Of a stretch of 18,830 nt of DNA, positions 1 to 7,379 are shown one piece after another; the first letter of the stretch is position 1, and every line of letters begins with the position of its first letter. The stretch is taken from positions 1 through 18,830 of the forward strand of contig CAYMFM010000078.1 of NCBI GenBank assembly GCA_964389685.1, read 5' to 3'. The position numbers and the translations under genes were made by a program. The notes under the pieces were generated by a model. The model saw only the letters and a list, made by a program, of their open reading frames with translations, made no database searches and had not been told where the DNA came from. The stretch comes from G020353115 sp964389685 (GTDB lineage Bacteria > Bacteroidota > Bacteroidia > Bacteroidales > VadinHA17).

Positions 1-888
1 GGATGTAAAGCGGATACCGATCATTATCTCATGTGATCCGGAGTTGTAGCTGCGGATATCGGAGGTGGAAAAATCATAAGAATATCCGAAGTAATACCGT
101 TTATCGTGAATGTACCCCAGGAGGATTGAAACAGCATCTCTGCTTCGGTACGAGAGGCCCAACCAGACCATTTCCTGGTAGGTTACCTTTGCATTCAGAT
201 CGATCTGGATCGGTACGGGACTCATCGCTTTTATGATCAGTGAAGGTTCGATACTGAATTGGTCATTAATATCATACCGGTATCCACCCAGAAGGTAAAA
301 ATGACTTTTCAGTTTGTTCAGGCCATTTTTTTCATCGTATACTTTCAGGTTGTTACTGAAAAGCTGGAAGGCAGAAAAACCGGCATACCAGTCCGTGGCA
401 TAGAAATAGAAACCCACTGAAGCATCCGGCACAACTGTGGAAGTGATACCACCCTGCATCGCCAGATCATCGGGATCATGAAGTGTGATTTCAGTACCGT
501 CAATCTTGTTCTGCATGATTCCGAACGACAATCCCATGGATAAACGGACTTCACCTTTTATTGCAATGTTATAGGCATAGGTTCCATAAAGTCCGGTTCT
601 GCTTGTTGGACCTGTGACGTCGTTGTAAAGATACCCTCCAAATCCCATCGGTCTCGTGCTGTGGGGACCATTCAGACTCAGGCTGATGGTTTGTGGTGCA
701 TCCACAATTCCTGCCCACTGAAACCGGCTGTTGGACCTGACCTGGTAATAATCTTTTGTTCCAGCAACCGCAGGATTCAACACATAATCGTTGAACATGA
801 ACTGCGTAAAATGAGGCAGTTGCTGAGATTGTATACCAGCAGGAACAAACAAAATGATGCAGGTGATTATGACAATGACTCTTTTCAT
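1..888 (-). CDS. PorP/SprF family type IX secretion outer-membrane protein (3' end cut by window edge)
   Basis: Translating the minus strand from the ATG at 886-888 gives 296 residues with no stop before position 1, so only the C-terminal tail is missing. The protein starts MKRVIVIITCIILF, a signal peptide, followed by QLPHFTQFMFNDYVLNPAVAG. The N-terminal NPAxAG stretch is the hallmark of the PorP/SprF family. Alternating aromatic and glycine-rich strands (for example YFGYSYDFSTSDI and HEIMIGIRF near the end) fit an outer-membrane beta-barrel. In this family SprF is needed for surface delivery of its partner adhesin SprB, and PorP-like proteins are paired with type B sorting-domain cargo. 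The stop of the SprB-repeat adhesin lies 12 nt upstream on the same strand, so the two are almost certainly cotranscribed partners. The end at HEIMIGIRFTS resembles the usual family C-terminus, so little is probably lost. Confidence 0.9.
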   Translation of the reverse strand, partial: MKRVIVIITCIILFVPAGIQSQQLPHFTQFMFNDYVLNPAVAGTKDYYQVRSNSRFQWAGIVDAPQTISLSLNGPHSTRPMGFGGYLYNDVTGPTSRTGLYGTYAYNIAIKGEVRLSMGLSFGIMQNKIDGTEITLHDPDDLAMQGGITSTVVPDASVGFYFYATDWYAGFSAFQLFSNNLKVYDEKNGLNKLKSHFYLLGGYRYDINDQFSIEPSLIIKAMSPVPIQIDLNAKVTYQEMVWLGLSYRSRDAVSILLGYIHDKRYYFGYSYDFSTSDIRSYNSGSHEIMIGIRFTS

Positions 889-900
889 GGCTGTTTCATC

Positions 901-3900
901 CTATCTGATAATGGTTACCGGTCCGGAGATCGGTTTGGATCCATAAGGATCATTCAATTGAATGATATAATAATAGGTTCCCATTGGCATATCTTTTCCA
1001 TTGTGTGTTCCATCCCAGTAGTTGTTCGCATTGTATCCCCTGGCATGGAATATTTTAGCACCCCATCGTGTATAGACTTCAACAATCATATCCGGATACA
1101 AAGAGGAGTAGGTGATTTCCCATGTGTCATTTCTACCATCGTTATTGGGAGTAAATCCTGAGGGGATTTTCAGTTTCTGTGCGATGCGAACATTCAATGA
1201 ATCCATTTCCAGGCAGCCATCATCAGTAGTACCGATAACATAAACCACAACATCTTCCAGTGGAGTTACAGTTATAGAAGAACCGACCGGATTACTCATA
1301 TATTGTGATGGCAGCCAGGAATAGCTGACAAAGCCTTCGGTTGCTGTTAAGACCACTGAACCTCCGGCTTGAACGGTGGTATCGCTCCCGGCATCCATTC
1401 CAAGTACCGGATAGAGGGACAGGGTGACGGTATCGCTATCCTGACAAAGCTCAATGGTGGCAGTAAGAATGTATGAGGTGACTCCGTCTGGGCTTACGGT
1501 GATCGTGCCCGATGTTGGGTCCGGGATGATTTCAGTAGATGACCAGAGGTATGAGTCTCCCCCTGAGGCTGTAAGCGTGTATTCCGTGCCGGGACAGATA
1601 CTGGTATCCTCTCCGGCATATGCAATAACAGTTATTCTGCCCTCAATCTCAACCTGTTCAGAAAGCAGGCAGTTGTTGTTGTCTCGTATGACCACATCGT
1701 ATGCTCCTGCATATAATCCGGTGAACGAGGAATCGGATTGAAAACTGAGACCGTCATCAATGGAGTAGTAGTACGCCGGGATTCCGCCAGTGACAGATAA
1801 TCGCAAGGAACCATCCGTTGTACCATGATTACATGTAGCTTTTGTTGTGTCAGCAACAAGGCTCAATGCGAGCGGTTCGTTAATCGTTAGGCTGCTTCCG
1901 GTAACCAAACAGTCCTGTGAGTCTTTCACAACCACCGTATACGTGTTGGCACTGAGTCCTGTGAAATTCCCTCCATTATCCGCGAAGGATACTCCTCCGT
2001 TTATGGAGTAAGTATAAGGTGCTGTGCCACCCGAAGCGAGGATATCTATTTTTCCATCATTTGTTCCGTAACAGGTAATGTCGGTGGGAACTTCTGAGTT
2101 AATGGTAATGACAGCTGGTTCAGAGATGGTGATCAAATTGCTAATGAAAGGACCACATCCGTTTGTGTCCGTTATTTCAATGGTATAATCACCGGGTGTA
2201 AGATCAACAAACGAACCATGTATGTTGGAATCTTCCGTTATTCCTCCTTTCTTGAGTGTATAAACATAGCCTGGAGTTCCGCCGGTTGCAATGACAGCAA
2301 TTGTTCCATCAACATCTCCGAAACAACTTACATCTGTGACATCTAATGTTACAGTACTAATTGCTAAAGGCTGATAGATCTCTATATCATTGGATACTAT
2401 TGGTCCGCAACCATTATCATCGATTGCTTCGATTGTATAAGTACCAGCATACAATCCCGGAAAGTTTCCTGTGGCATTGGATGATTGGAACACACCCGAT
2501 TTCTTTAGTGTATAGGTATAGGGTGGTGTCCCTCCGGTAGCGGTAATGCTGAGTGTACCGTCAGATCCTCCGTTACAGGAGACATCGGTTGTAGTAGGCG
2601 AACCAAGGACAACCTGAGTTGGCTCGTCAATGGTAATGTCTCCTGATATTACAGGCCCACAAGAGCCCGCATCATTAAATTCAACCGTATAAATACCTGC
2701 CGGTAATCCAGGGAAATCACCACTGGCATTGGAAGCATAAAAAGCACCTGATTTCTTCAGGGTATAGGTATATGGCAGTGTACCACCAGTTCCTGTTGCT
2801 GTTATTTGCCCGTTAGAATTTCCAAAGCAGCCAGTTACATTGGTGACAGAAGGAGATCCCAGGGAGAGTTGAGTGGGTTGATCAACCGTGATGGGTCCGC
2901 TTAAAACGGGTCCGCAATTGTTGGCGTCATCTGCTTCAACCGTATAGACTTCTGCCAGCAGGTTATTAAATACACCTGTAGAGTTGGTGGCTTGTGTAAC
3001 TCCACCCAATTTAAGAACATAGCTATAACCGGATGTTCCTCCGGCAGCTGAAATGGAGATCGATCCGTTATTGTTTCCATAACATCCGGTTACATCCGTT
3101 ACCGTAGGAGCACCCAATGTTACAGGTGCAGGTTCTCCAATAGGAATTACCCCGCTGGTTTCCGGGCCACATCCATTTGCATCGGTTACTTGTATGGTGT
3201 AATTATCAGCAGATAAGCCGGAAAAGGAGCCGGAGGCATTAGAGCTTTGAAAGGCAGCTCCGATATATAGTTCGTAATTATATCCTGATGTTCCCCCGGA
3301 GGCAGTAATTGAAATGGCCCCGTCAGATGCTCCGTTACAACTTGCATCTGTAACGGTTGGTGTTGAAAGGCTAATGGCCAAAGGTTCAAAGATCTCTATA
3401 TTACCAGAGACCGCCGGTCCGCAACCATTATCATCGATTGCTTCGATTGTATAAGTACCAGCATACAATCNNNNNNNNNNNNNNNNNNNNNNNNNNNNNN
3501 NNNNNNNNNNNNNNNNNNNNNNNNNNNNNNNNNNNNNNNNNNNNNNNNNNNNNNNNNNNNNNNNNNNNNNGGTCCGCAACCATTATCATCGATTGCTTCG
3601 ATTGTATAAGTACCAGCATACAATCCCGGAAAGTTTCCTGTGGCATTGGATGATTGGAACACACCCGATTTCTTTAGTGTATAGGTATAGGGTGGTGTCC
3701 CTCCGGTAGCGGTAATGCTGAGTGTACCGTCAGATCCTCCGTTACAGGAGACATCGGTTGTAGTAGGCGAACCAAGGACAACCTGAGTTGGCTCGTCAAT
3801 GGTAATGTCTCCTGATATTACAGGCCCACAAGAGCCCGCATCATTAAATTCAACCGTATAAATACCTGCCGGTAATCCAGGGAAATCCCCGCTGGCATTG

Positions 3901-4370
3901 GAAGCATAGAAAACACCGGACTTTTTAAGGGTATAGGTATATGGCAGTGTACCACCAGTTCCTGTTGCTGTTATTTGCCCATTGGAATCCCCAAAACATC
4001 CTGTAACATCTGTATAGACTGGTGGGTTCAATATCAGAGGATCGGGTTCACCTACCACAATATTAAACCTGAAATCAGTTTCTCCAACAATAGATCCGTC
4101 AACAACAACCCAATATGTACCCTTGGAGAGACTGGTTATGGTATACACTGTATCAGGCGTGGAATGGGAATTTCCACCAGTCCATGAATAGATGTACGGA
4201 GCCGTTCCCCCGGTAATGGTAATAGTAATACTTCCATCTGAGTATCCGTTACAGCTTGCATCAGTTGGTATTACAGATGTAATGGTTAAGGGATCTGCAA
4301 AACTTTCATGTTTGGCAAAACAGCAGAAAATAAGTATACAACTACAAAATAGTTTTACCTGAAAATTCAT
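901..4370 (-). CDS. SprB-repeat adhesin with type B T9SS C-terminal sorting domain, interrupted by a scaffold gap
   Basis: This is a large secreted surface protein read from 4370 (ATG; the ATG at 4406 is an alternative 12 codons upstream) to the TAG at 901-903. A signal peptide (KLFCSCILIFCCFAKHESFA) is followed by ten SprB-type repeats of about 84 residues. Each has a core such as TDVSCNGGSDGTLSITATGG and ends near GEP/DEP. Then come two Ig/PKD-like modules (about 1170-1640) and an 88-residue type B C-terminal domain (904-1167) starting IPSGFTPNNDGRNDTW, with WDGTHNGKDMPMGTYYY. That domain directs export and attachment by the type IX system. The N run breaks the frame, but merging the identical 55-nt flanks removes 155 nt and gives one open frame (1,116 aa from 4406, 1,104 aa from 4370). 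A PorP/SprF gene follows directly. The family is recognised securely; the true repeat number is uncertain. Confidence 0.9.
904..1167 (-). other. Type B T9SS C-terminal sorting domain of the adhesin
   Basis: This is the last 88 codons of the adhesin. It begins IPSGFTPNNDGRNDTWEI and contains VEVYTRWGAKIF, YWDGTHNGKDMPMGTYYY and a hydrophobic end, VTIIR. This is the layout of the gliding-motility-associated C-terminal domain (TIGR04131 / CHU_C type B). Domains of this class mark cargo of the type IX secretion system and, in studied species, depend on a PorP/SprF partner, which is the next gene here. Confidence 0.9.
2402..2718. repeat. Copy 1 of a 317-nt identical direct repeat (adhesin units 6-7)
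   Basis: Identical base for base to 3571-3887. It encodes the end of repeat unit 6 and most of unit 7. Similarity continues past 2718 into the start of unit 6 with scattered substitutions, while it stops abruptly at 2402. Confidence 0.93.
3471..3570. other. Scaffold gap (100 N) inside the adhesin gene
   Basis: There are exactly 100 N between two contigs. The last 55 nt of the left contig (3416-3470) and the first 55 nt of the right contig (3571-3625) are identical. This is what a de Bruijn assembly leaves when contigs share a terminal 55-mer. The N count is therefore probably a placeholder, not a measured distance. Confidence 0.95.
3571..3887. repeat. Copy 2 of the 317-nt identical direct repeat (adhesin units 2-3)
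   Basis: Identical to 2402-2718; the first difference is c at 3888 versus a at 2719. The copy begins at the first base after the N run, so the scaffold broke at the edge of the identical block. After the gap is collapsed the two copies lie 1,014 nt (338 codons, four repeat units) apart. Confidence 0.93.
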
Positions 4371-4599
4371 GATCTGATGGTTCAACTTGAAACTATTTTG
4401 CTGCATTATTCAAATCGAGTTTAATGCAATTATACCGTTATGACTACTCTTACGACTCAATAGTTGCACTGTATAAATATACCTTTTTCACTTGTTTACT
4501 ATATTATACGGCACTTTCAAAAAAGTCCGGTACGAATATAATGATTTAAATAAATCCGAATCAAGGGTGTACATCAACAAAATCCGATGGTTATTAACA

Positions 4600-5823
4600 T
4601 TACCGGTATGACAGTATGAACTTTCGCGTAATATACCGTACCGGATACCAGGCCGCAAGGAACCCGATCAAAAGAACGGTTAAAAATACGAACAGGAAAT
4701 CCGGGATTTCCATGCTTACCGGGTAAGTGTCTATAACAAAGGATTCTCCACCCTGGATCTTTACCAGTCCGAATTGTTGCTGTAACGTGCAGATGATGCT
4801 TCCCAGGATCAACCCGGAGATAGCCCCCAATATCGATATCATCCATCCTTCCAGCAGAAAGATCTTCCTGATCAATTTCAGGTTGGCACCGAGATTCCGA
4901 AGGGTTTCAATATCCTTTTTCTTTTCAATGATGAGCATTGAGAGTGCCCCGATGATGTTAAACGATGCAATGATCAGTATAAAGGTGAGTATCAGGAAAA
5001 TGGCCCATTTTTCAGATTGCATGATCTTGTACACAAATTCCTGCTGTTCGAACCGGTTCTTTACTTCAAATTCATTACCCAGGAGAGCCTGAAGTTCTTC
5101 CTGTATCCGATCCTGATTATACGAGGGATCAATTTTCAATTCAATGGAACTCAGTTCCACTGTATAATCCAGCAGTTCGCGGGCAAAGTCGATCGGTACA
5201 ATAATGTATTTTGAATCAAAATCCTGTTGAATCGCAAAAATGCCGGAAGGAAATATATACTTCCTGTTGAATGCTTTATCCGGTGTAAGGATAACATTTT
5301 TTGTCCTTTTTGGGACGTAAATCTGAATGGGTGTAATGAAATTCAGCCCCATTGACAGGGTACTGGCAATTCCCTGCCCAACGATCGCATAGCTATTTTT
5401 CTGGTCTTTCAGGAGGAATTCTCCATCATAGATCATACTGTCTATCCCACTCATTTTAATAAAATCATCACCCACACCTTTGATTGTTGCGATGTACTGT
5501 TTCTCCCCATAGCGAAGAAGTGCATTTTCTTCAATGACTTCTGACAGATACAGAATTCCCTCATGCGCTTTCAGTTTTTTTATGTTCTCGTGTTCCGATG
5601 AAAACGTCTTGCCTTCGGCGACGGTTATTTTCAAATCCGGATCAAACGTACTGAACAGGGAGCGAACCAGGTTATCCAGTCCATTAAAAGCCGACAGGAT
5701 AATGATCAGGGCCATTGAACCAATGGTCACACCACCGACAGAAATACCTGAAATGATATTGATTGCATGCCTGGTTTTTTTCGCAAACAGATACCTTCTG
5801 GCGATATAGAAAGGGAAGTTCAA
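4600..5823 (-). CDS. FtsX-like ABC transporter permease of the LolC/LolE type
   Basis: This 407-residue inner-membrane permease probably acts in lipoprotein release or another MacB/Lol-type envelope transport step; the ATPase partner is not in the window. The N-terminus MNFPFYIARRYLFAKK aligns with the usual start of Bacteroidota LolE-like proteins, and this decides for the TTG at 5821-5823. No ATG lies between it and the upstream in-frame TAA, and the next internal Met would remove the first membrane helix. Helix 1 is at about 21-47, a periplasmic MacB-like domain at 50-270, then three helices at about 273-299, 327-348 and 374-397. The cytoplasmic EKKKDIETLRNLGA (300-313) is the conserved FtsX coupling segment. 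In this phylum the gene often sits just after rbfA; here a methyltransferase gene comes between. A tRNA-like element lies in its leader. The transported substrate is inferred only from the family. Confidence 0.87.
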   Translation of the reverse strand: MNFPFYIARRYLFAKKTRHAINIISGISVGGVTIGSMALIIILSAFNGLDNLVRSLFSTFDPDLKITVAEGKTFSSEHENIKKLKAHEGILYLSEVIEENALLRYGEKQYIATIKGVGDDFIKMSGIDSMIYDGEFLLKDQKNSYAIVGQGIASTLSMGLNFITPIQIYVPKRTKNVILTPDKAFNRKYIFPSGIFAIQQDFDSKYIIVPIDFARELLDYTVELSSIELKIDPSYNQDRIQEELQALLGNEFEVKNRFEQQEFVYKIMQSEKWAIFLILTFILIIASFNIIGALSMLIIEKKKDIETLRNLGANLKLIRKIFLLEGWMISILGAISGLILGSIICTLQQQFGLVKIQGGESFVIDTYPVSMEIPDFLFVFLTVLLIGFLAAWYPVRYITRKFILSYR

Positions 5824-5865
5824 AGCCTGATTTTTTATCCTTTGCGTAAAGGTATAAAAATAAGA

Positions 5866-5950
5866 GGAAAGTCTCTGACCAGGACTTTAACCGGCACTAC
5901 CCTGTCCGGACTGGACAAGGCGTTCTGTCATTAAACTACAGAGACTTTCC
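5866..5950 (-). ncRNA. tRNA-like structured element in the leader of the permease gene
   Basis: On the minus strand the 85 nt open with GGAAAGTCTCTG and close with CAGAGACTTTCC, a perfect 12-bp helix. Inside lie a D-arm-like GTTT-AATGACA-GAAC, an 8-bp stem CCTTGTCC/GGACAGGG with loop AGTCC in the anticodon-arm position, a 4-nt variable segment, and a T-arm-like GCCGG-TTAAAGT-CCTGGT with one bulged T. The order and spacing follow a tRNA. Departures argue against a working tRNA: the anticodon arm has 21 instead of 17 nt, the second D-loop G and the T-loop C (the G19-C56 pair) are both A, there is no CCA, and the acceptor helix is extended by five pairs. It lies 42 nt before the TTG start of the permease. 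It could be a tRNA-derived regulatory leader, a processing signal or a decaying tRNA. The fold is clear; the function is unknown. Confidence 0.55.
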
Positions 5951-5984
5951 AATAATAGAGTGTAAAATTTCGCCAAAAGTAAAA

Positions 5985-6794
5985 TTATTTCCAAGCTTTT
6001 ACAATCAATCCCGTACCAGTTTGTTGTTTTTTATTAACATCGATTAGATTAAAACAGAGTGATAATGGTATTGTTAGCAAGTAGTAAAGGGGAAGGATAA
6101 AGAAGAAAACGATAGATTTATTTAACATGAGAATGGGATATTTCATGGATAATTTCCACGATCGTGTTCCATACCGGCCGTATGAATAATATGTATCAAT
6201 CCTTGAAAATCCTGCCTTCCGGAGTTTTTGGGTTATTTCATCCCTGTTATAACCGTCCCTTACGTGTTCATCGATAAACGATTGATCGAGTTCATGATGT
6301 ACGTTTGAACCTCCCTGATCGGATGGAGTTGAGATGAGTAGTAGTCCACCCGGTTTCAAAGAGAAGCAAAAATTTTCGAACACCCGGTCATCTTCAAGAA
6401 TATGCTCCATTACATCAACCGAAAGGATCAGATCAAACCCCTCTTGTTTCCGGTAGGTCAGTAAATTGGTCTCTTCAAAAAAAGTACGCTGGGGGTGCTG
6501 AATTGTTGAAAAAAACCGGTTACATGCATCAACCTCTTCGGATTTTAATTCTACTGCCCTTATTCTCCAGTTCTTAGAGAGGGACGACATGAAATAGCTA
6601 TATTGTCCGAATCCGGCGCCGGCATCAAGGACATCTGCTTCATTTCCGGTTTTGTGTTTGAAATAGCGAATTTCCCGTTTGATATACCAGGCTCGCAACA
6701 ACAGGATATCCAGGAGTTTATAAAAGAGTATACGGCTAACCACAGATCGGTTAACGATTTTACCGAGTCTCTTTTTTATGGGATCGTATTGCAT
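5985..6794 (-). CDS. Class I SAM-dependent methyltransferase with a C-terminal membrane segment
   Basis: This is a 269-residue protein from the ATG at 6792-6794, which starts MQYDPIKKRLGKIVNRS, the usual beginning of this Bacteroidota family. A TTG nine codons upstream would run into a palindrome and is not chosen. Motif I is VLDAGAGFGQY at 55-65, the SAM-binding acidic residue sits in VELKSEEVDA (81-90), and DLILSVDVMEHILEDD (121-136) and LKPGGLLLISTP (146-157) complete the Methyltransf_11-like Rossmann core. A hydrophobic stretch at 226-249 suggests membrane attachment. The substrate is not evident; related proteins are often assigned to lipid, quinone or polysaccharide methylation without proof. 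It lies between rbfA and the LolE-like permease, all on the same strand, and so is probably part of one transcript. Confidence 0.8.
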   Translation of the reverse strand: MQYDPIKKRLGKIVNRSVVSRILFYKLLDILLLRAWYIKREIRYFKHKTGNEADVLDAGAGFGQYSYFMSSLSKNWRIRAVELKSEEVDACNRFFSTIQHPQRTFFEETNLLTYRKQEGFDLILSVDVMEHILEDDRVFENFCFSLKPGGLLLISTPSDQGGSNVHHELDQSFIDEHVRDGYNRDEITQKLRKAGFSRIDTYYSYGRYGTRSWKLSMKYPILMLNKSIVFFFILPLYYLLTIPLSLCFNLIDVNKKQQTGTGLIVKAWK

Positions 6795-6810
6795 GAATAA
6801 TAAAGCTTCC

Positions 6811-6849
6811 GCCTTTGCCAAGGCTTCGGCAGACGAAGAAGGCTAAGGC
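6811..6849. repeat. REP-like imperfect palindrome between rbfA and the methyltransferase
   Basis: GC-rich dyad in an AT-rich gap. An outer stem pairs 6811-6819 with 6841-6849 (eight pairs, one T-T mismatch), then an internal loop, then an inner stem CTTCG/CGAAG (6824-6828 with 6834-6838) around GCAGA. It is 16 nt upstream of the methyltransferase ATG. Only one copy is present here. Its shape suits a dispersed REP-like element or an intercistronic RNA hairpin. Confidence 0.5.
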
Positions 6850-6898
6850 TGAATTAAAATGCTTTTTAGCGCATCTATTTTATTTACGATGTTTGTTC

Positions 6899-7237
6899 TT
6901 ATTTTTTTAATAATTCTTCAATTTTATCAACATAGTCCAGGGTGTCATCCACGAAAAAGGCCAGTTCAGGAACAACACGGAGTTGATGCCTGATTTTTTT
7001 CCCCAGTTCATGGCGGATGATCTTTCGATTATCCAAAATGGTTTGAAGAACCTGCGTTATATTGTCCGACGGGAAAATGCTGAGATAAACTTTTGCAAGA
7101 GAGAGGTCGGGGCTGATCCTGACCACCGTTACCGTGATAATCCTTCCCGGCAAGAGTGAAGAAGATCTTCGTTGAAAATAATCTCCTAACTCTTTCTGCA
7201 CGAGCCTGGCTACCTTTTTTTGCCGCGTTGATTCCAT
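6899..7237 (-). CDS. rbfA: 30S ribosome-binding factor A
   Basis: This is a 112-residue cytoplasmic protein that binds the 30S subunit late in maturation and helps process the 5' end of 16S rRNA, especially in the cold. It starts MESTRQKKVARLVQKELGDY and continues with the KH-like core containing VTVVRISPDLSLAKVYLSIF, LDNRKIIRHELGKKI, RVVPELAFFVDDTLDY and a final KIEELLKK. These are the standard RbfA blocks, and the length is normal for the family. An open frame continues 32 codons upstream to 7333, but that extension is unlike RbfA and covers the presumed trpS promoter, so the ATG at 7235-7237 is chosen. It diverges from trpS and heads the run of minus-strand genes that includes the permease. 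Confidence 0.93.
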   Translation of the reverse strand: MESTRQKKVARLVQKELGDYFQRRSSSLLPGRIITVTVVRISPDLSLAKVYLSIFPSDNITQVLQTILDNRKIIRHELGKKIRHQLRVVPELAFFVDDTLDYVDKIEELLKK

Positions 7238-7275
7238 GGTTACGATAAAAATCAGATAGAGGGAGTAAAGGTAAT

Positions 7276-7311
7276 ACTTTATCGGGGGTTTTAAGAAATT
7301 TTTTAGCTTTG
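7276..7311 (+). promoter_or_regulatory. Candidate Bacteroidota-type promoter for trpS
   Basis: TAGCTTTG at 7304-7311 fits the TAnnTTTG -7 element of Bacteroidota sigma-ABfr promoters. The upstream element is poor: TTTA near 7278 with about 22 nt spacing instead of TTTG. It would place the transcript start near 7318, leaving a leader of about 60 nt before the trpS ATG. Judged by pattern only. Confidence 0.35.
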
Positions 7312-7379
7312 CACTGAATTGAGCACTGCCCATACAGGGGAAGCTCTACATCGGTCATACAACCTAACGTTTCCATCTT

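Larger units (their letters stand above)
1640..4290 (-). repeat. Array of about ten SprB-type protein repeats (about 84 codons each)
   Basis: Aligning the translated adhesin to itself gives ten units of 79-85 residues. Each opens with a variant of TDVSCNG..DG.I.ITA.GGT..Y.Y and closes with D..GCGP..SG.I.I.EP. Units 2-8 carry the NGCGP-like end; units 9 and 10 end differently (DCLVTGSS, NCLLSEQ). Units 2 and 3 (next to the signal peptide) closely match units 6 and 7. SprB repeats are known from gliding and adhesion proteins of Bacteroidota. Numbering assumes the scaffold gap is collapsed. Confidence 0.8.

Noticed and set aside
661..1161. Plus-strand open frame of 166 codons over the PorP and adhesin ends
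   Set aside because: It lies opposite two clearly coding minus-strand genes, has no recognisable domain and no upstream signals.
901..3579. Two separate adhesin genes, one on each side of the N run
   Set aside because: The frame change is explained by the arbitrary 100-N spacer plus the duplicated 55 nt. The left part has no start or signal peptide of its own and the right part has no stop or sorting domain.
2402..3887. Direct repeats as a CRISPR array or mobile element
   Set aside because: The repeats are long, coding and in frame, and correspond to SprB protein units. There are no short regular spacers, terminal inverted repeats or transposase.
4407..4599. A terminator-like hairpin near 4510-4535 and a promoter for the adhesin
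   Set aside because: The imperfect hairpin lies in AT-rich DNA with no proper T run, and I could not find a convincing TAnnTTTG/TTTG pair on the minus strand. Nothing else is seen in this 193-nt gap.
5866..5950. A functional tRNA gene
   Set aside because: The anticodon-position arm has a 5-nt loop in an 8-bp stem, the conserved G19 and C56 are both A, the T stem has a bulge, and no CCA follows. It is kept as a tRNA-like element only.
7238..7333. 32-codon N-terminal extension of RbfA
   Set aside because: RbfA proteins begin close to the ESTRQKKVARL block. The extension has no family similarity and overlaps the candidate trpS promoter.
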